From positions 1 through 24,986 of the forward strand of contig JAEZZZ010000159.1 of assembly GCA_023418255.1 (NCBI GenBank): a stretch of DNA of 24,986 nt, given 5' to 3'. The notes under the pieces are model-generated. The model was not told where the DNA came from. It made no database searches and saw only the letters and a list, made by a program, of their open reading frames with translations. The stretch's first letter is position 1; each line of letters starts with the position of its first letter. The position numbers and the translations under genes are program-made. This document shows, one piece after another, positions 1-6,765 of the stretch. This stretch comes from Bacteroidota bacterium (GTDB lineage Bacteria > Bacteroidota > Bacteroidia > Bacteroidales > Dysgonomonadaceae).

Positions 1-123
1 TTGCGGAGTAAGAAACGTTCAAAAAACAATCATCGGATTAGAAAATAGTAAAACCATTCATCCCACAGAGGAAAAGAGGGGCAAAGAAAATGGAAAGTGT
101 TCTTCATGAATAATGCGGGTTAA
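1..123. repeat. Left arm of a 123-bp inverted repeat flanking the window
   Basis: Positions 1-123 are the reverse complement of 24728-24850 with a single mismatch (32 against 24819). The repeat may continue beyond the left edge, because the right copy matches right up to the base paired with position 1. Pairing stops after position 123 (124 and 24727 are both a). No transposase gene lies nearby and I recognise no repeat family. Read on the minus strand this copy holds only a 25-codon ORF, because the one mismatch makes a TGA stop, so the repeat is probably non-coding. It could be an insertion-sequence end, a miniature element or a dispersed intergenic repeat. Confidence 0.9.
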
Positions 124-325
124 AAAAACAGATAAATAAATTTACATAAGAGAATTTGTCATATGGACGATACAAAAAAATATAAAAAAGACAGAATTGT
201 GTACATTTTGAAACTATTTTTGCCTCTTTTATCGCTTTCATTGACGTAATTAGAAAACGAAAAAGCAAATGCCAACAACATGGATAAAAAAAAAGAAAAA
301 ACGGTTAATAAATTTGGATAAAAAT

Positions 326-357
326 GTTGCAATGTATCAACTTATTTCGTTTCTTTG
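326..357 (+). promoter_or_regulatory. Candidate promoter for the acd-etfBA operon
   Basis: A tttctttg box at 350-357 resembles the Bacteroidota -7 element TAnnTTTG, although its second base is T instead of A. A gttg at 326-329 lies 20 bases upstream, about where the -33 element is expected. A second TAnnTTTG match, taaatttg at 309-316, is an alternative. Both are well upstream of the first gene at 597. Confidence 0.35.
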
Positions 358-427
358 TAGTATAAAAAAAGACTAAACATAAACGTTAAGTTGCCGCTTA
401 ACCTGTTTTTTGATTAAAGACATACAA

Positions 428-526
428 ATGGTACAGCAATTAGAAAACGATTTAATAAATTATCTAATGGCTCACGATGAAAAAAACGTACATATATCAG
501 TTTTAAACACAAAAAAAAGGCAATAA
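428..526 (+). CDS. Possible 32-residue leader peptide or small protein
   Basis: An ATG-initiated reading frame of 32 codons lies in the leader between the candidate promoter and the acyl-CoA dehydrogenase gene, just after a small hairpin and T-run. The predicted peptide is hydrophilic, starting MVQQLENDLINYLMAHDEKN, with no signal peptide or membrane segment and a basic C-terminus. I recognise no family. A frame this short is expected by chance in DNA of this composition, so only its position supports it. It could be a translated leader that affects the downstream operon, or nothing. Confidence 0.18.
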   Translation: MVQQLENDLINYLMAHDEKNVHISVLNTKKRQ

Positions 527-596
527 AGATACTAATTTCCTTCAACAACTATATAAAGGAAACACTATAAAACAAACCTTATAGAAAATTTAAATT

Positions 597-1736
597 ATGG
601 AATTCTCTTACACAAAACATGAGACGCTTTTCCTGGAAATGATTCGCGATTTTACAGAAAAAGAGGTAAAACCACTAGCCGCGGAGATTGATGAACAGGA
701 ACGTTTCCCCATCGAAACTGTAGAAAAAATGGCAAAAACAGGCATCATGGGAATGCCATTTCCTGTAAAGTATGGTGGTGCCGGAGCCAACAATCAGCTC
801 TATGCCATGGCAGTTGAAGAGTTGTCGCGTGCTTGTGCCACTACCGGCGTAGTCGTGTCGGCACACACATCGCTTTGTTGTGCGCCCATCTACGAGTTTG
901 GAACAGAAGAACAACGAATGAAGTATTTGCCCAACCTTTGCAGCGGAAAATGGATTGGAGCATTTGCTCTTACCGAACCAAATGCCGGCACGGATGCCGC
1001 TTCGCAACAAACGATGGCGGTTGAAGAGGACGAAAACTTTATCCTCAACGGCAACAAGATCTTTATCACCAACGCTGAGTATGCCAATGTGTACATTATA
1101 TTTGCCATGACCGACAAATCGCTCGGAACAAAAGGCATTTCCGCTTTCATTGTAGAAAAAGGGATGCCCGGCTTTAAAATTGGCAAGAAAGAACTAAAAA
1201 TGGGTATTCGCGGGTCAGCGACCTGCGAATTGATATTCGAAAACTGCGTGATTCCCAAAGAAAACCTTTTAGGCAGAATTGGCGACGGATTCAGAATCGC
1301 CATGAAAACGCTTGACGGTGGCCGCATAGGTATTGCCGCACAAGCCCTAGGCATTGCACAAGGCGCGATGGATGAAACTATAAAATATGTAAAGGAGCGC
1401 AAACAATTTGGCAAACCCATCGGAAGATTCCAAAACACACAATTCCAACTTGCCGATTTGAGTGTAAAAATAGAAGCTTCACGACTTTTGGTACGTCAAG
1501 CCGCATGGAAAAAAGACCAAAAACTACCCTATTCTCATGAAGCGGCACAAGCAAAATTATTTGCTGCCGAAACAGCAATGGAGATGACCACCAAAGCGGT
1601 TCAGTTTCATGGAGGCTATGGCTACACACGCGAATATCCGGTGGAGCGGATGATGCGCGATGCCAAGATTACCGAAATATATGAAGGCACATCAGAAGTG
1701 CAACGTATGGTTATTGCAGCAAATCTGATGCGATAA
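597..1736 (+). CDS. Short-chain acyl-CoA dehydrogenase (butyryl-CoA dehydrogenase type)
   Basis: Flavoprotein that interconverts a short-chain acyl-CoA and its 2-enoyl-CoA, exchanging electrons with Etf in the cytoplasm. Its 379 residues are the usual length. The N-terminal helical domain is followed by the flavin-binding signature ALTEPNAGTDA near residue 125, and the C-terminal part has RKQFGKPIG and YGYTREYPVERMMRDAKITE. The catalytic base of this family is the Glu of the YEGTSEVQ motif, here Glu363, the position used by short-chain and butyryl-CoA dehydrogenases. The etfB and etfA genes follow directly, so this is an acd-etfB-etfA operon. Thiolase, hydroxyacyl-CoA dehydrogenase and crotonase genes are not in the window, so butyryl/crotonyl-CoA is the likely substrate by family only; other short or branched acyl-CoAs are possible. 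Confidence 0.93.
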   Translation: MEFSYTKHETLFLEMIRDFTEKEVKPLAAEIDEQERFPIETVEKMAKTGIMGMPFPVKYGGAGANNQLYAMAVEELSRACATTGVVVSAHTSLCCAPIYEFGTEEQRMKYLPNLCSGKWIGAFALTEPNAGTDAASQQTMAVEEDENFILNGNKIFITNAEYANVYIIFAMTDKSLGTKGISAFIVEKGMPGFKIGKKELKMGIRGSATCELIFENCVIPKENLLGRIGDGFRIAMKTLDGGRIGIAAQALGIAQGAMDETIKYVKERKQFGKPIGRFQNTQFQLADLSVKIEASRLLVRQAAWKKDQKLPYSHEAAQAKLFAAETAMEMTTKAVQFHGGYGYTREYPVERMMRDAKITEIYEGTSEVQRMVIAANLMR

Positions 1737-1784
1737 AAAGAGAGTTATCACCCGAAAAAACAAAGAATAAATACAGTGAACAAC

Positions 1785-2570
1785 ATGAACATCATCGTTT
1801 GTATAAAACAAGTTCCCGACACAACTGAGATTAAGTTGGATCCCGTAAAAGGAACACTCATTCGAGAAGGCGTGCCGAGCATCATGAATCCTGACGATAA
1901 AGGAGGTTTAGAGATGGCACTTCGACTAAAAGACAAAAACAACGCTCACGTGACCGTAATCACCATGGGACCGCCACAAGCAGAGGCGATATTACGCGAA
2001 GCCTATGCTATGGGTGCTGACGAAGCAGTGCTGTTAAGCGATCGAAAATTTTCAGGAGCCGACACATGGGCGACCTCATACACCCTATCAGCGGCACTTC
2101 GCAAAATGGACTTCGATATCATCATCACCGGACGGCAAGCCATTGATGGCGACACTGCACAAGTGGGCCCACAAATCGCAGAAAAGCTAGATCTTCCACA
2201 AATTTCATACGTAGAAGAAATTTGCCTACAAAACGACAACAAGACACTGCATGTTCGCAAAGCAACCGAAGAGGGATACCAACTGTTAGAAACCCAAATG
2301 CCATGCCTGCTTACCGTATTGGCTACCGCCAATCAACCACGCTATATGTCGGTGCGCGGCATCATGGAGACATTTGACAAAGAAATCACTCAATGGGATT
2401 TGAGTTCTGTTGACGTAGATGAAACAAAAATTGGACTAAAAGGCTCACCCACGCGCGTGGCAAAATCCTTTACCAAAGGAGCGAAAGCTATGGGGCAACT
2501 ATACGAAGTTGATCCCGAAGAGGCTGCCGATATCATCATCCAAAAACTAAAAGAAAAATTTATCGTATAA
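1785..2570 (+). CDS. etfB: Electron transfer flavoprotein subunit beta
   Basis: Small subunit of the EtfAB heterodimer, which passes electrons to or from the acyl-CoA dehydrogenase encoded upstream. I chose ATG 1785 (261 residues) over an in-frame GTG at 1776 because family members begin like MNIIVCIKQVPDTTEIKLDP. Residues 116-129 read GRQAIDGDTAQVGP, the nucleotide-binding loop typical of clostridial-type Etfs, where it holds a second FAD used for electron bifurcation. Classical mitochondrial-type EtfB has AMP there and a different loop. This supports, but does not prove, coupling of NADH oxidation to reduction of both ferredoxin and an enoyl-CoA. It lies 48 bases after acd and 26 before etfA. 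Confidence 0.95.
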   Translation: MNIIVCIKQVPDTTEIKLDPVKGTLIREGVPSIMNPDDKGGLEMALRLKDKNNAHVTVITMGPPQAEAILREAYAMGADEAVLLSDRKFSGADTWATSYTLSAALRKMDFDIIITGRQAIDGDTAQVGPQIAEKLDLPQISYVEEICLQNDNKTLHVRKATEEGYQLLETQMPCLLTVLATANQPRYMSVRGIMETFDKEITQWDLSSVDVDETKIGLKGSPTRVAKSFTKGAKAMGQLYEVDPEEAADIIIQKLKEKFIV

Positions 2571-2596
2571 CTCATCGATAACTAAAAAAAATTCTA

Positions 2597-3598
2597 ATGA
2601 ACAAAGAAGAATACAAAGACATATACGTTTTTGCCGAACAAAGAGAAGGCATTATCCAAAATGTGGCATTTGAACTACTGGGAAAAGCCCGAGAACTGGC
2701 CGACGTACTCGGCGAAGAAGTGTGTGCCATAGTAGGTGGCGAACAACTGGACGAACAATTAAACAAGCTGATTGCAGCCGGAGCTGACCGCGTTCTTTAC
2801 ATGAAACACTCCGAACTAAACGACTATTTTACAGAACCATACACACAAGCTCTCACGCAAATAATCCGTCAACGTAAACCATCCATTGTGTTGATTGGCG
2901 CAACCACTATCGGACGCGATTTGGGACCACGCGTTTCGGCACGCGTAGATACAGGACTGACCGCCGATTGTACATCGCTCAGCATTTCGGAAGATGATCA
3001 GAAAAATTTATTAATGACACGTCCCGCATTCGGAGGCAACCTAATGGCTACAATTATCTGCAAAGAGCATCGTCCGCAGATGTCCACCGTACGGCCCGGC
3101 GTGATGCGACAAACCCCACGCGACTACGAGCGAAAAGGAGAAATTGAACGTATCAAAATCGATTTTGACACTTCAAAGTTCCGCGTAAAGCTATTAGAAA
3201 AAGTCGCCGTTGAAAAATCGATGATCGATATTTCCGAAGCCAATATTTTGGTTTCCGGAGGAAGAGGAGTAGGCAATCATGAAGGCTTCGAAATGCTGAA
3301 AGACTTTGCTAATTGCATTGACGCGGAAGTATCGTCGTCGCGTGCCATGGTGGATGCCGGATTCGTTGGACACGAACGCCAAGTGGGACAAACAGGAAAA
3401 ACCGTGCGTCCGGACATCTATTTTGCCATCGGCATTTCAGGAGCCATTCAACATTTGGCAGGAATGGAAGAGTCGGACTATATCATAGCCATCAACAAAG
3501 ATAAGTATGCACCTATTTTTTCGGTAGCTGACTTAGGTTTGGTTGGCGACTTAAATAAAATTATCCCTATTCTGACACGAAAACTAAGAGGAAAATAG
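2597..3598 (+). CDS. etfA: Electron transfer flavoprotein subunit alpha
   Basis: Large Etf subunit, 333 residues, carrying the FAD that shuttles electrons to the dehydrogenase. The N-terminal half is the alpha/beta domain shared with EtfB (IVGGEQLDEQL, IRQRKPSIVLIGATTIGRDL). The C-terminal FAD domain starts around residue 213 with LVSGGRGVG. It contains GHERQVGQTGKTVRP (258-272), then AIGISGAIQHLAGM, which bind the FAD, and ends with the usual KYAPIF and VGDL segments. No N-terminal ferredoxin domain is present, unlike some clostridial EtfA proteins. It is the last gene of the acd-etfB-etfA group. No hairpin terminator is visible after it, and a new promoter appears before korA. Confidence 0.95.
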   Translation: MNKEEYKDIYVFAEQREGIIQNVAFELLGKARELADVLGEEVCAIVGGEQLDEQLNKLIAAGADRVLYMKHSELNDYFTEPYTQALTQIIRQRKPSIVLIGATTIGRDLGPRVSARVDTGLTADCTSLSISEDDQKNLLMTRPAFGGNLMATIICKEHRPQMSTVRPGVMRQTPRDYERKGEIERIKIDFDTSKFRVKLLEKVAVEKSMIDISEANILVSGGRGVGNHEGFEMLKDFANCIDAEVSSSRAMVDAGFVGHERQVGQTGKTVRPDIYFAIGISGAIQHLAGMEESDYIIAINKDKYAPIFSVADLGLVGDLNKIIPILTRKLRGK

Positions 3599-3620
3599 TA
3601 TGATATTTCTTGTCTAATTT

Positions 3621-3652
3621 TTTGTTTTTTCATAAACTCTTTCCTTACTTTG
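3621..3652 (+). promoter_or_regulatory. Promoter of korAB
   Basis: A tttg at 3621-3624 is followed after 20 bases by ttactttg at 3645-3652. This is a good fit to the Bacteroidota -33/-7 promoter (TTTG, about 19-20 bases, TAnnTTTG), differing only at the second base of the -7 box. It predicts a start near 3658 and a leader of about 100 bases before the korA ATG. korAB is therefore probably transcribed apart from the etf operon. Confidence 0.6.
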
Positions 3653-3759
3653 CATTGTATTTAAATGAATTCTATGAATGACTTTAATAGATGGTTTAAA
3701 AATATTTATCAAGGCTTATTCACAAAAAACCAACAATCTATAATATCTAAACAATCATT

Positions 3760-5619
3760 ATGACTACCAAATCAATAGTCAAAGAGTTGGAACAAGTTTC
3801 CATCCGTTTTTCGGGCGACTCAGGCGATGGAATGCAGCTTTCGGGCACCCTGTTCTCAACACTGTCTGCCATTTTTGGAAACGAGATTGCCACTTTTCCG
3901 GATTATCCGGCAGAAATACGCGCACCACAAGGCTCACTGCAGGGTGTATCGGGTTTCCAAGTACGAATCGGCTCATCGCACATCTACAATTCGGGCGATA
4001 AGGCAGATGTTCTGGTTGCTATGAACCCGGCAGCATTAAAAGTGAACGCACAGTTTCTGAAAAAAGGCTCTATCGTACTTTACGATACCGATTCGTTTCA
4101 GAAAAAAGACTTGGATAAAGCCCTTTTTCATACCGAAGACCCTTTTGAAGAGCTAAAATTGAGTTTCATACAGCCCATACCAATTGCCATTTCAACGCTA
4201 ACAAAAGAGAGCCTGAAAGATATGGATTTGGATATGAAATCGAAAATTAGATGCAAAAACATGTTCGCGTTGGGTGTTGTATGCTGGCTATTTAACAGAC
4301 CGCTGGAAATAGCCAACCAACTGTTGGAACAAAAATTTTCAAAAAAACCACTGCTCGTGCAAGCAAACATTAAGGCGATGGCCGATGGTTACAACTATGG
4401 GAACAATTTGCACATGACCGCTTCGACATACACCATTGAAGTGTTGGAGCAAGGCAAAGGTTTTTATACTGACATCAACGGCAACATTGCTACGGCGTAT
4501 GGATTAATTGCGGCAGCGGAAAAAGCCAATATGCAACTCTTCTTAGGTTCCTATCCCATTACGCCGGCAACAGACATCTTACAAGAACTTACCAAAAGAA
4601 AAGATTTTGGAGTGAAAGCATTGCAAATGGAAGATGAAATAGCGGGAATATGTACTGCTATTGGTGCAAGTTTTGCCGGAAGCTTGGCAGCAACATCCAC
4701 TTCCGGACCGGGATTAGCACTCAAAAGCGAAGCCTTGGGATTGGCTGTAATGGCGGAATTGCCTCTCGTGGTTATCGATGTGCAGCGTGGTGGTCCTTCT
4801 ACCGGATTGCCAACCAAGAGCGAGCAAGCCGACTTGAACCAAGCCCTCTATGGACGAAACGGTGAAAGTCCACTGGTTGTGATGGCCGCCACTTCTCCAA
4901 CCGATTGTTTTGACAGTGCCTTTTGGGCAGCCAAATTGGCCGTGGAACACATGACGCCTGTTGTATTATTGACAGACGGATATATCGCTAACGGTTCTTC
5001 GGCATGGAAAATACCCAAAATGAGCGAATACCCCGACATCGTTCCCAACTATGTAAATAAATTTGAGGGCGAAGCTTCTGAATGGCGTCCCTATCTGCGC
5101 GACGAAGAAACGTTGACAAGATATTGGGCACCTGCCGGAACCGAACATTATGCACATCGAATTGGAGGACTGGAAAAAGATTATTTAACAGGCGTTATCT
5201 CTTCGCATCCGGACAATCATCAATTGATGGTAAAAACACGTCAGAACAAGATTGATAAAATTGCCGATGTAATTCCCAAACTTGAAATTTTAGGTGACAA
5301 AGATGCTGAAACACTTATTGTTGGATGGGGCGGAACCTATGGTCACCTATTAGAAGCCGTAGATAAAATAAGAGCAAGTGGTCACAAATTGGCATTGGCT
5401 CATTTCAAATTTATCTCTCCGCTTCCAAAAAACACCGAAGAAGCATTGAGCCAATACAAAAAGATATTGGTGGTGGAGCAAAATACAGGACAATTTGCCG
5501 ATTTGCTGAAAGCAAAAACAGAAACAGAAAACATTCATAAATTCAATCGTATAAAAGGACAACCTTTCGTCGTTGGCCGCTTAGTAGAAGAATTCATTAA
5601 ATTTATTGAGGAACAGTAG
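3760..5619 (+). CDS. korA: 2-oxoglutarate (2-oxoacid):ferredoxin oxidoreductase subunit alpha
   Basis: Gamma-alpha fusion subunit of the two-subunit 2-oxoacid:ferredoxin oxidoreductase, which oxidatively decarboxylates a 2-oxoacid plus CoA to the acyl-CoA, CO2 and reduced ferredoxin. Its 619 residues are typical. Residues about 10-190 form the gamma domain (SIRFSGDSGDGMQLSG near the start, then FPDYPAEIRAPQG). The rest is the alpha part: the thiamine-diphosphate-related domain begins with LGSYPITPATDILQELTK near 265, and GGPSTGLPTKSEQADL follows near 345. The C-terminal domain includes LIVGWGGTYG and VVEQNTGQF. The korB start codon follows two bases after the stop. 2-Oxoglutarate is the likely substrate by family, and gdhA in the same window makes that compound; branched-chain 2-oxoacids or pyruvate cannot be excluded. 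Confidence 0.9.
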   Translation: MTTKSIVKELEQVSIRFSGDSGDGMQLSGTLFSTLSAIFGNEIATFPDYPAEIRAPQGSLQGVSGFQVRIGSSHIYNSGDKADVLVAMNPAALKVNAQFLKKGSIVLYDTDSFQKKDLDKALFHTEDPFEELKLSFIQPIPIAISTLTKESLKDMDLDMKSKIRCKNMFALGVVCWLFNRPLEIANQLLEQKFSKKPLLVQANIKAMADGYNYGNNLHMTASTYTIEVLEQGKGFYTDINGNIATAYGLIAAAEKANMQLFLGSYPITPATDILQELTKRKDFGVKALQMEDEIAGICTAIGASFAGSLAATSTSGPGLALKSEALGLAVMAELPLVVIDVQRGGPSTGLPTKSEQADLNQALYGRNGESPLVVMAATSPTDCFDSAFWAAKLAVEHMTPVVLLTDGYIANGSSAWKIPKMSEYPDIVPNYVNKFEGEASEWRPYLRDEETLTRYWAPAGTEHYAHRIGGLEKDYLTGVISSHPDNHQLMVKTRQNKIDKIADVIPKLEILGDKDAETLIVGWGGTYGHLLEAVDKIRASGHKLALAHFKFISPLPKNTEEALSQYKKILVVEQNTGQFADLLKAKTETENIHKFNRIKGQPFVVGRLVEEFIKFIEEQ

Positions 5620-5621
5620 CC

Positions 5622-6662
5622 ATGATCACAACGGAATTGCAAAAAGTAAAAAAATTTGTAGCAAAAGATTATAAAAATGAAAATAACGTTCGTTGGTGTC
5701 CCGGTTGTGGCGACCACGCTTTATTGAGTTGCTTGCACAGAGCAATGGCAGAACTGGGGATAGAGCCGTACAAAACGGCTGTTATCTCCGGAATCGGATG
5801 CTCATCTCGACTACCATATTACATGAACACATATGGTTTTCATACCATTCATGGTCGCGCGGCAGCCATTGCAACAGGCGTAAAAGTAGCAAATCCGAAA
5901 TTAAACGTCTGGGTTGTAACAGGCGACGGCGACTCGTTGGCAATTGGAGGGAACCACTTTATTCATGCGGTTCGAAGAAATATCGACTTAAACATCATTT
6001 TGCTGAACAACAAGATTTATGGATTGACCAAAGGGCAATATTCTCCCACATCCGACCGAGGATTTGTTTCTAAAACATCTCCGTATGGAACAGTAGAAGA
6101 TCCATTTCGTCCGGCAGAGCTATGCTTTGGTGCTCGCGGCAAGTTTTTTGCACGCGCCATTGACGTGGATATGAAAAATGCGACTAAAGCACTGGCAGCG
6201 GCCTCAAAACACAAAGGCACCTCGGTAACCGAAATTCTTCAAAATTGTGTAATATTCAACGATGGCATCCACAATAAAATAGTCGATCGTTCGTGGAAAG
6301 CCGACAGAACCATTTTGCTGGAACAGGACGAAAAGATGATTTTCGGTGCCAATAAAGATAAAGGAATTGTCCTGGATGGCTGGAATTTGAAAGCCGTTAC
6401 CATTGACGGTGAAGAAGGCTATACGCTGGACGACGTCCTTGTTCATGACGCTACCACCAAAGATAGCACGCTGCATTTAAAACTCGCACTGATGGGTGCC
6501 GAAGACGACCTCCCGGTTGCACTGGGTATCATTCGCGATGTGGATGCACCAACATACGATGAAGAATATTGTAAACAAATTGAAGAGGTGCAGAAAAAAC
6601 ATCCCAAAAAGAGTTTTGAAGAGTTCTTAATGAGTTCATCAAATCTCTGGGAAGTGAAATAG
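5622..6662 (+). CDS. korB: 2-oxoglutarate (2-oxoacid):ferredoxin oxidoreductase subunit beta
   Basis: Catalytic thiamine-diphosphate subunit paired with KorA, 346 residues. Cys26 and Cys29 (RWCPGCGDH), Cys60 (GIGCSSR) and Cys209 (NCVIFNDG) sit where the single [4Fe-4S] cluster of two-subunit enzymes is ligated. The diphosphate and Mg2+ motif is GDGDS at 101-105 followed by NNKIYG at 129-134, and KGQYSPTS follows it as in this family. No separate ferredoxin-like delta subunit gene adjoins, as expected for the two-subunit form. The pair is translationally close (TAG, two bases, ATG) and transcription probably ends at the hairpin after 6682. Confidence 0.92.
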   Translation: MITTELQKVKKFVAKDYKNENNVRWCPGCGDHALLSCLHRAMAELGIEPYKTAVISGIGCSSRLPYYMNTYGFHTIHGRAAAIATGVKVANPKLNVWVVTGDGDSLAIGGNHFIHAVRRNIDLNIILLNNKIYGLTKGQYSPTSDRGFVSKTSPYGTVEDPFRPAELCFGARGKFFARAIDVDMKNATKALAAASKHKGTSVTEILQNCVIFNDGIHNKIVDRSWKADRTILLEQDEKMIFGANKDKGIVLDGWNLKAVTIDGEEGYTLDDVLVHDATTKDSTLHLKLALMGAEDDLPVALGIIRDVDAPTYDEEYCKQIEEVQKKHPKKSFEEFLMSSSNLWEVK

Positions 6663-6681
6663 TAACAAACACACTATCACT

Positions 6682-6715
6682 AAAAAGCCGAAGGCACATT
6701 GCTTTCGGCTTTTTT
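6682..6715. terminator. Bidirectional intrinsic terminator between korB and the TPR gene
   Basis: The 10-bp stem agccgaaggc / gctttcggct (6686-6695 and 6701-6710, one G-T pair) encloses the 5-base loop acatt. A T-run follows on the plus strand, and the A-run at 6682-6686 gives a T-run on the minus strand. The genes on both sides converge here, so it can serve both. Confidence 0.88.
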
Positions 6716-6765
6716 ATATTCCTTTTATTCGAAGAATTGGGTAATATCAATGTCACTCCCTGAGC

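Larger units (their letters stand above)
124..596 (+). other. Gene-poor leader upstream of the acyl-CoA dehydrogenase gene
   Basis: This very AT-rich stretch has no gene of ordinary size. Besides the candidate promoter and 32-codon ORF listed separately, it holds two short inverted repeats. One is at 385-402 (gttaag, 6-base loop, cttaac), followed by a T-run at 406-411 that resembles a weak terminator. The other is at 536-562 (tttcctt, 13-base loop, aaggaaa). A 28-codon ATG ORF at 163-249 has a hydrophobic C-terminal half, but nothing else supports it. If transcription starts near 363, the acyl-CoA dehydrogenase mRNA would have a leader of about 230 bases, room for attenuation or another leader control. 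No known riboswitch was recognised. Confidence 0.4.

Noticed and set aside
890..1438. 182-codon open frame on the minus strand inside the acyl-CoA dehydrogenase gene
   Set aside because: It lies wholly antisense to a clearly conserved gene, has no recognisable domain, and its openness follows from the codon use of the real gene.
1776..1784. GTG start three codons upstream for etfB
   Set aside because: EtfB proteins begin at the MxIxVCIKQVPDT sequence, which matches the ATG at 1785.
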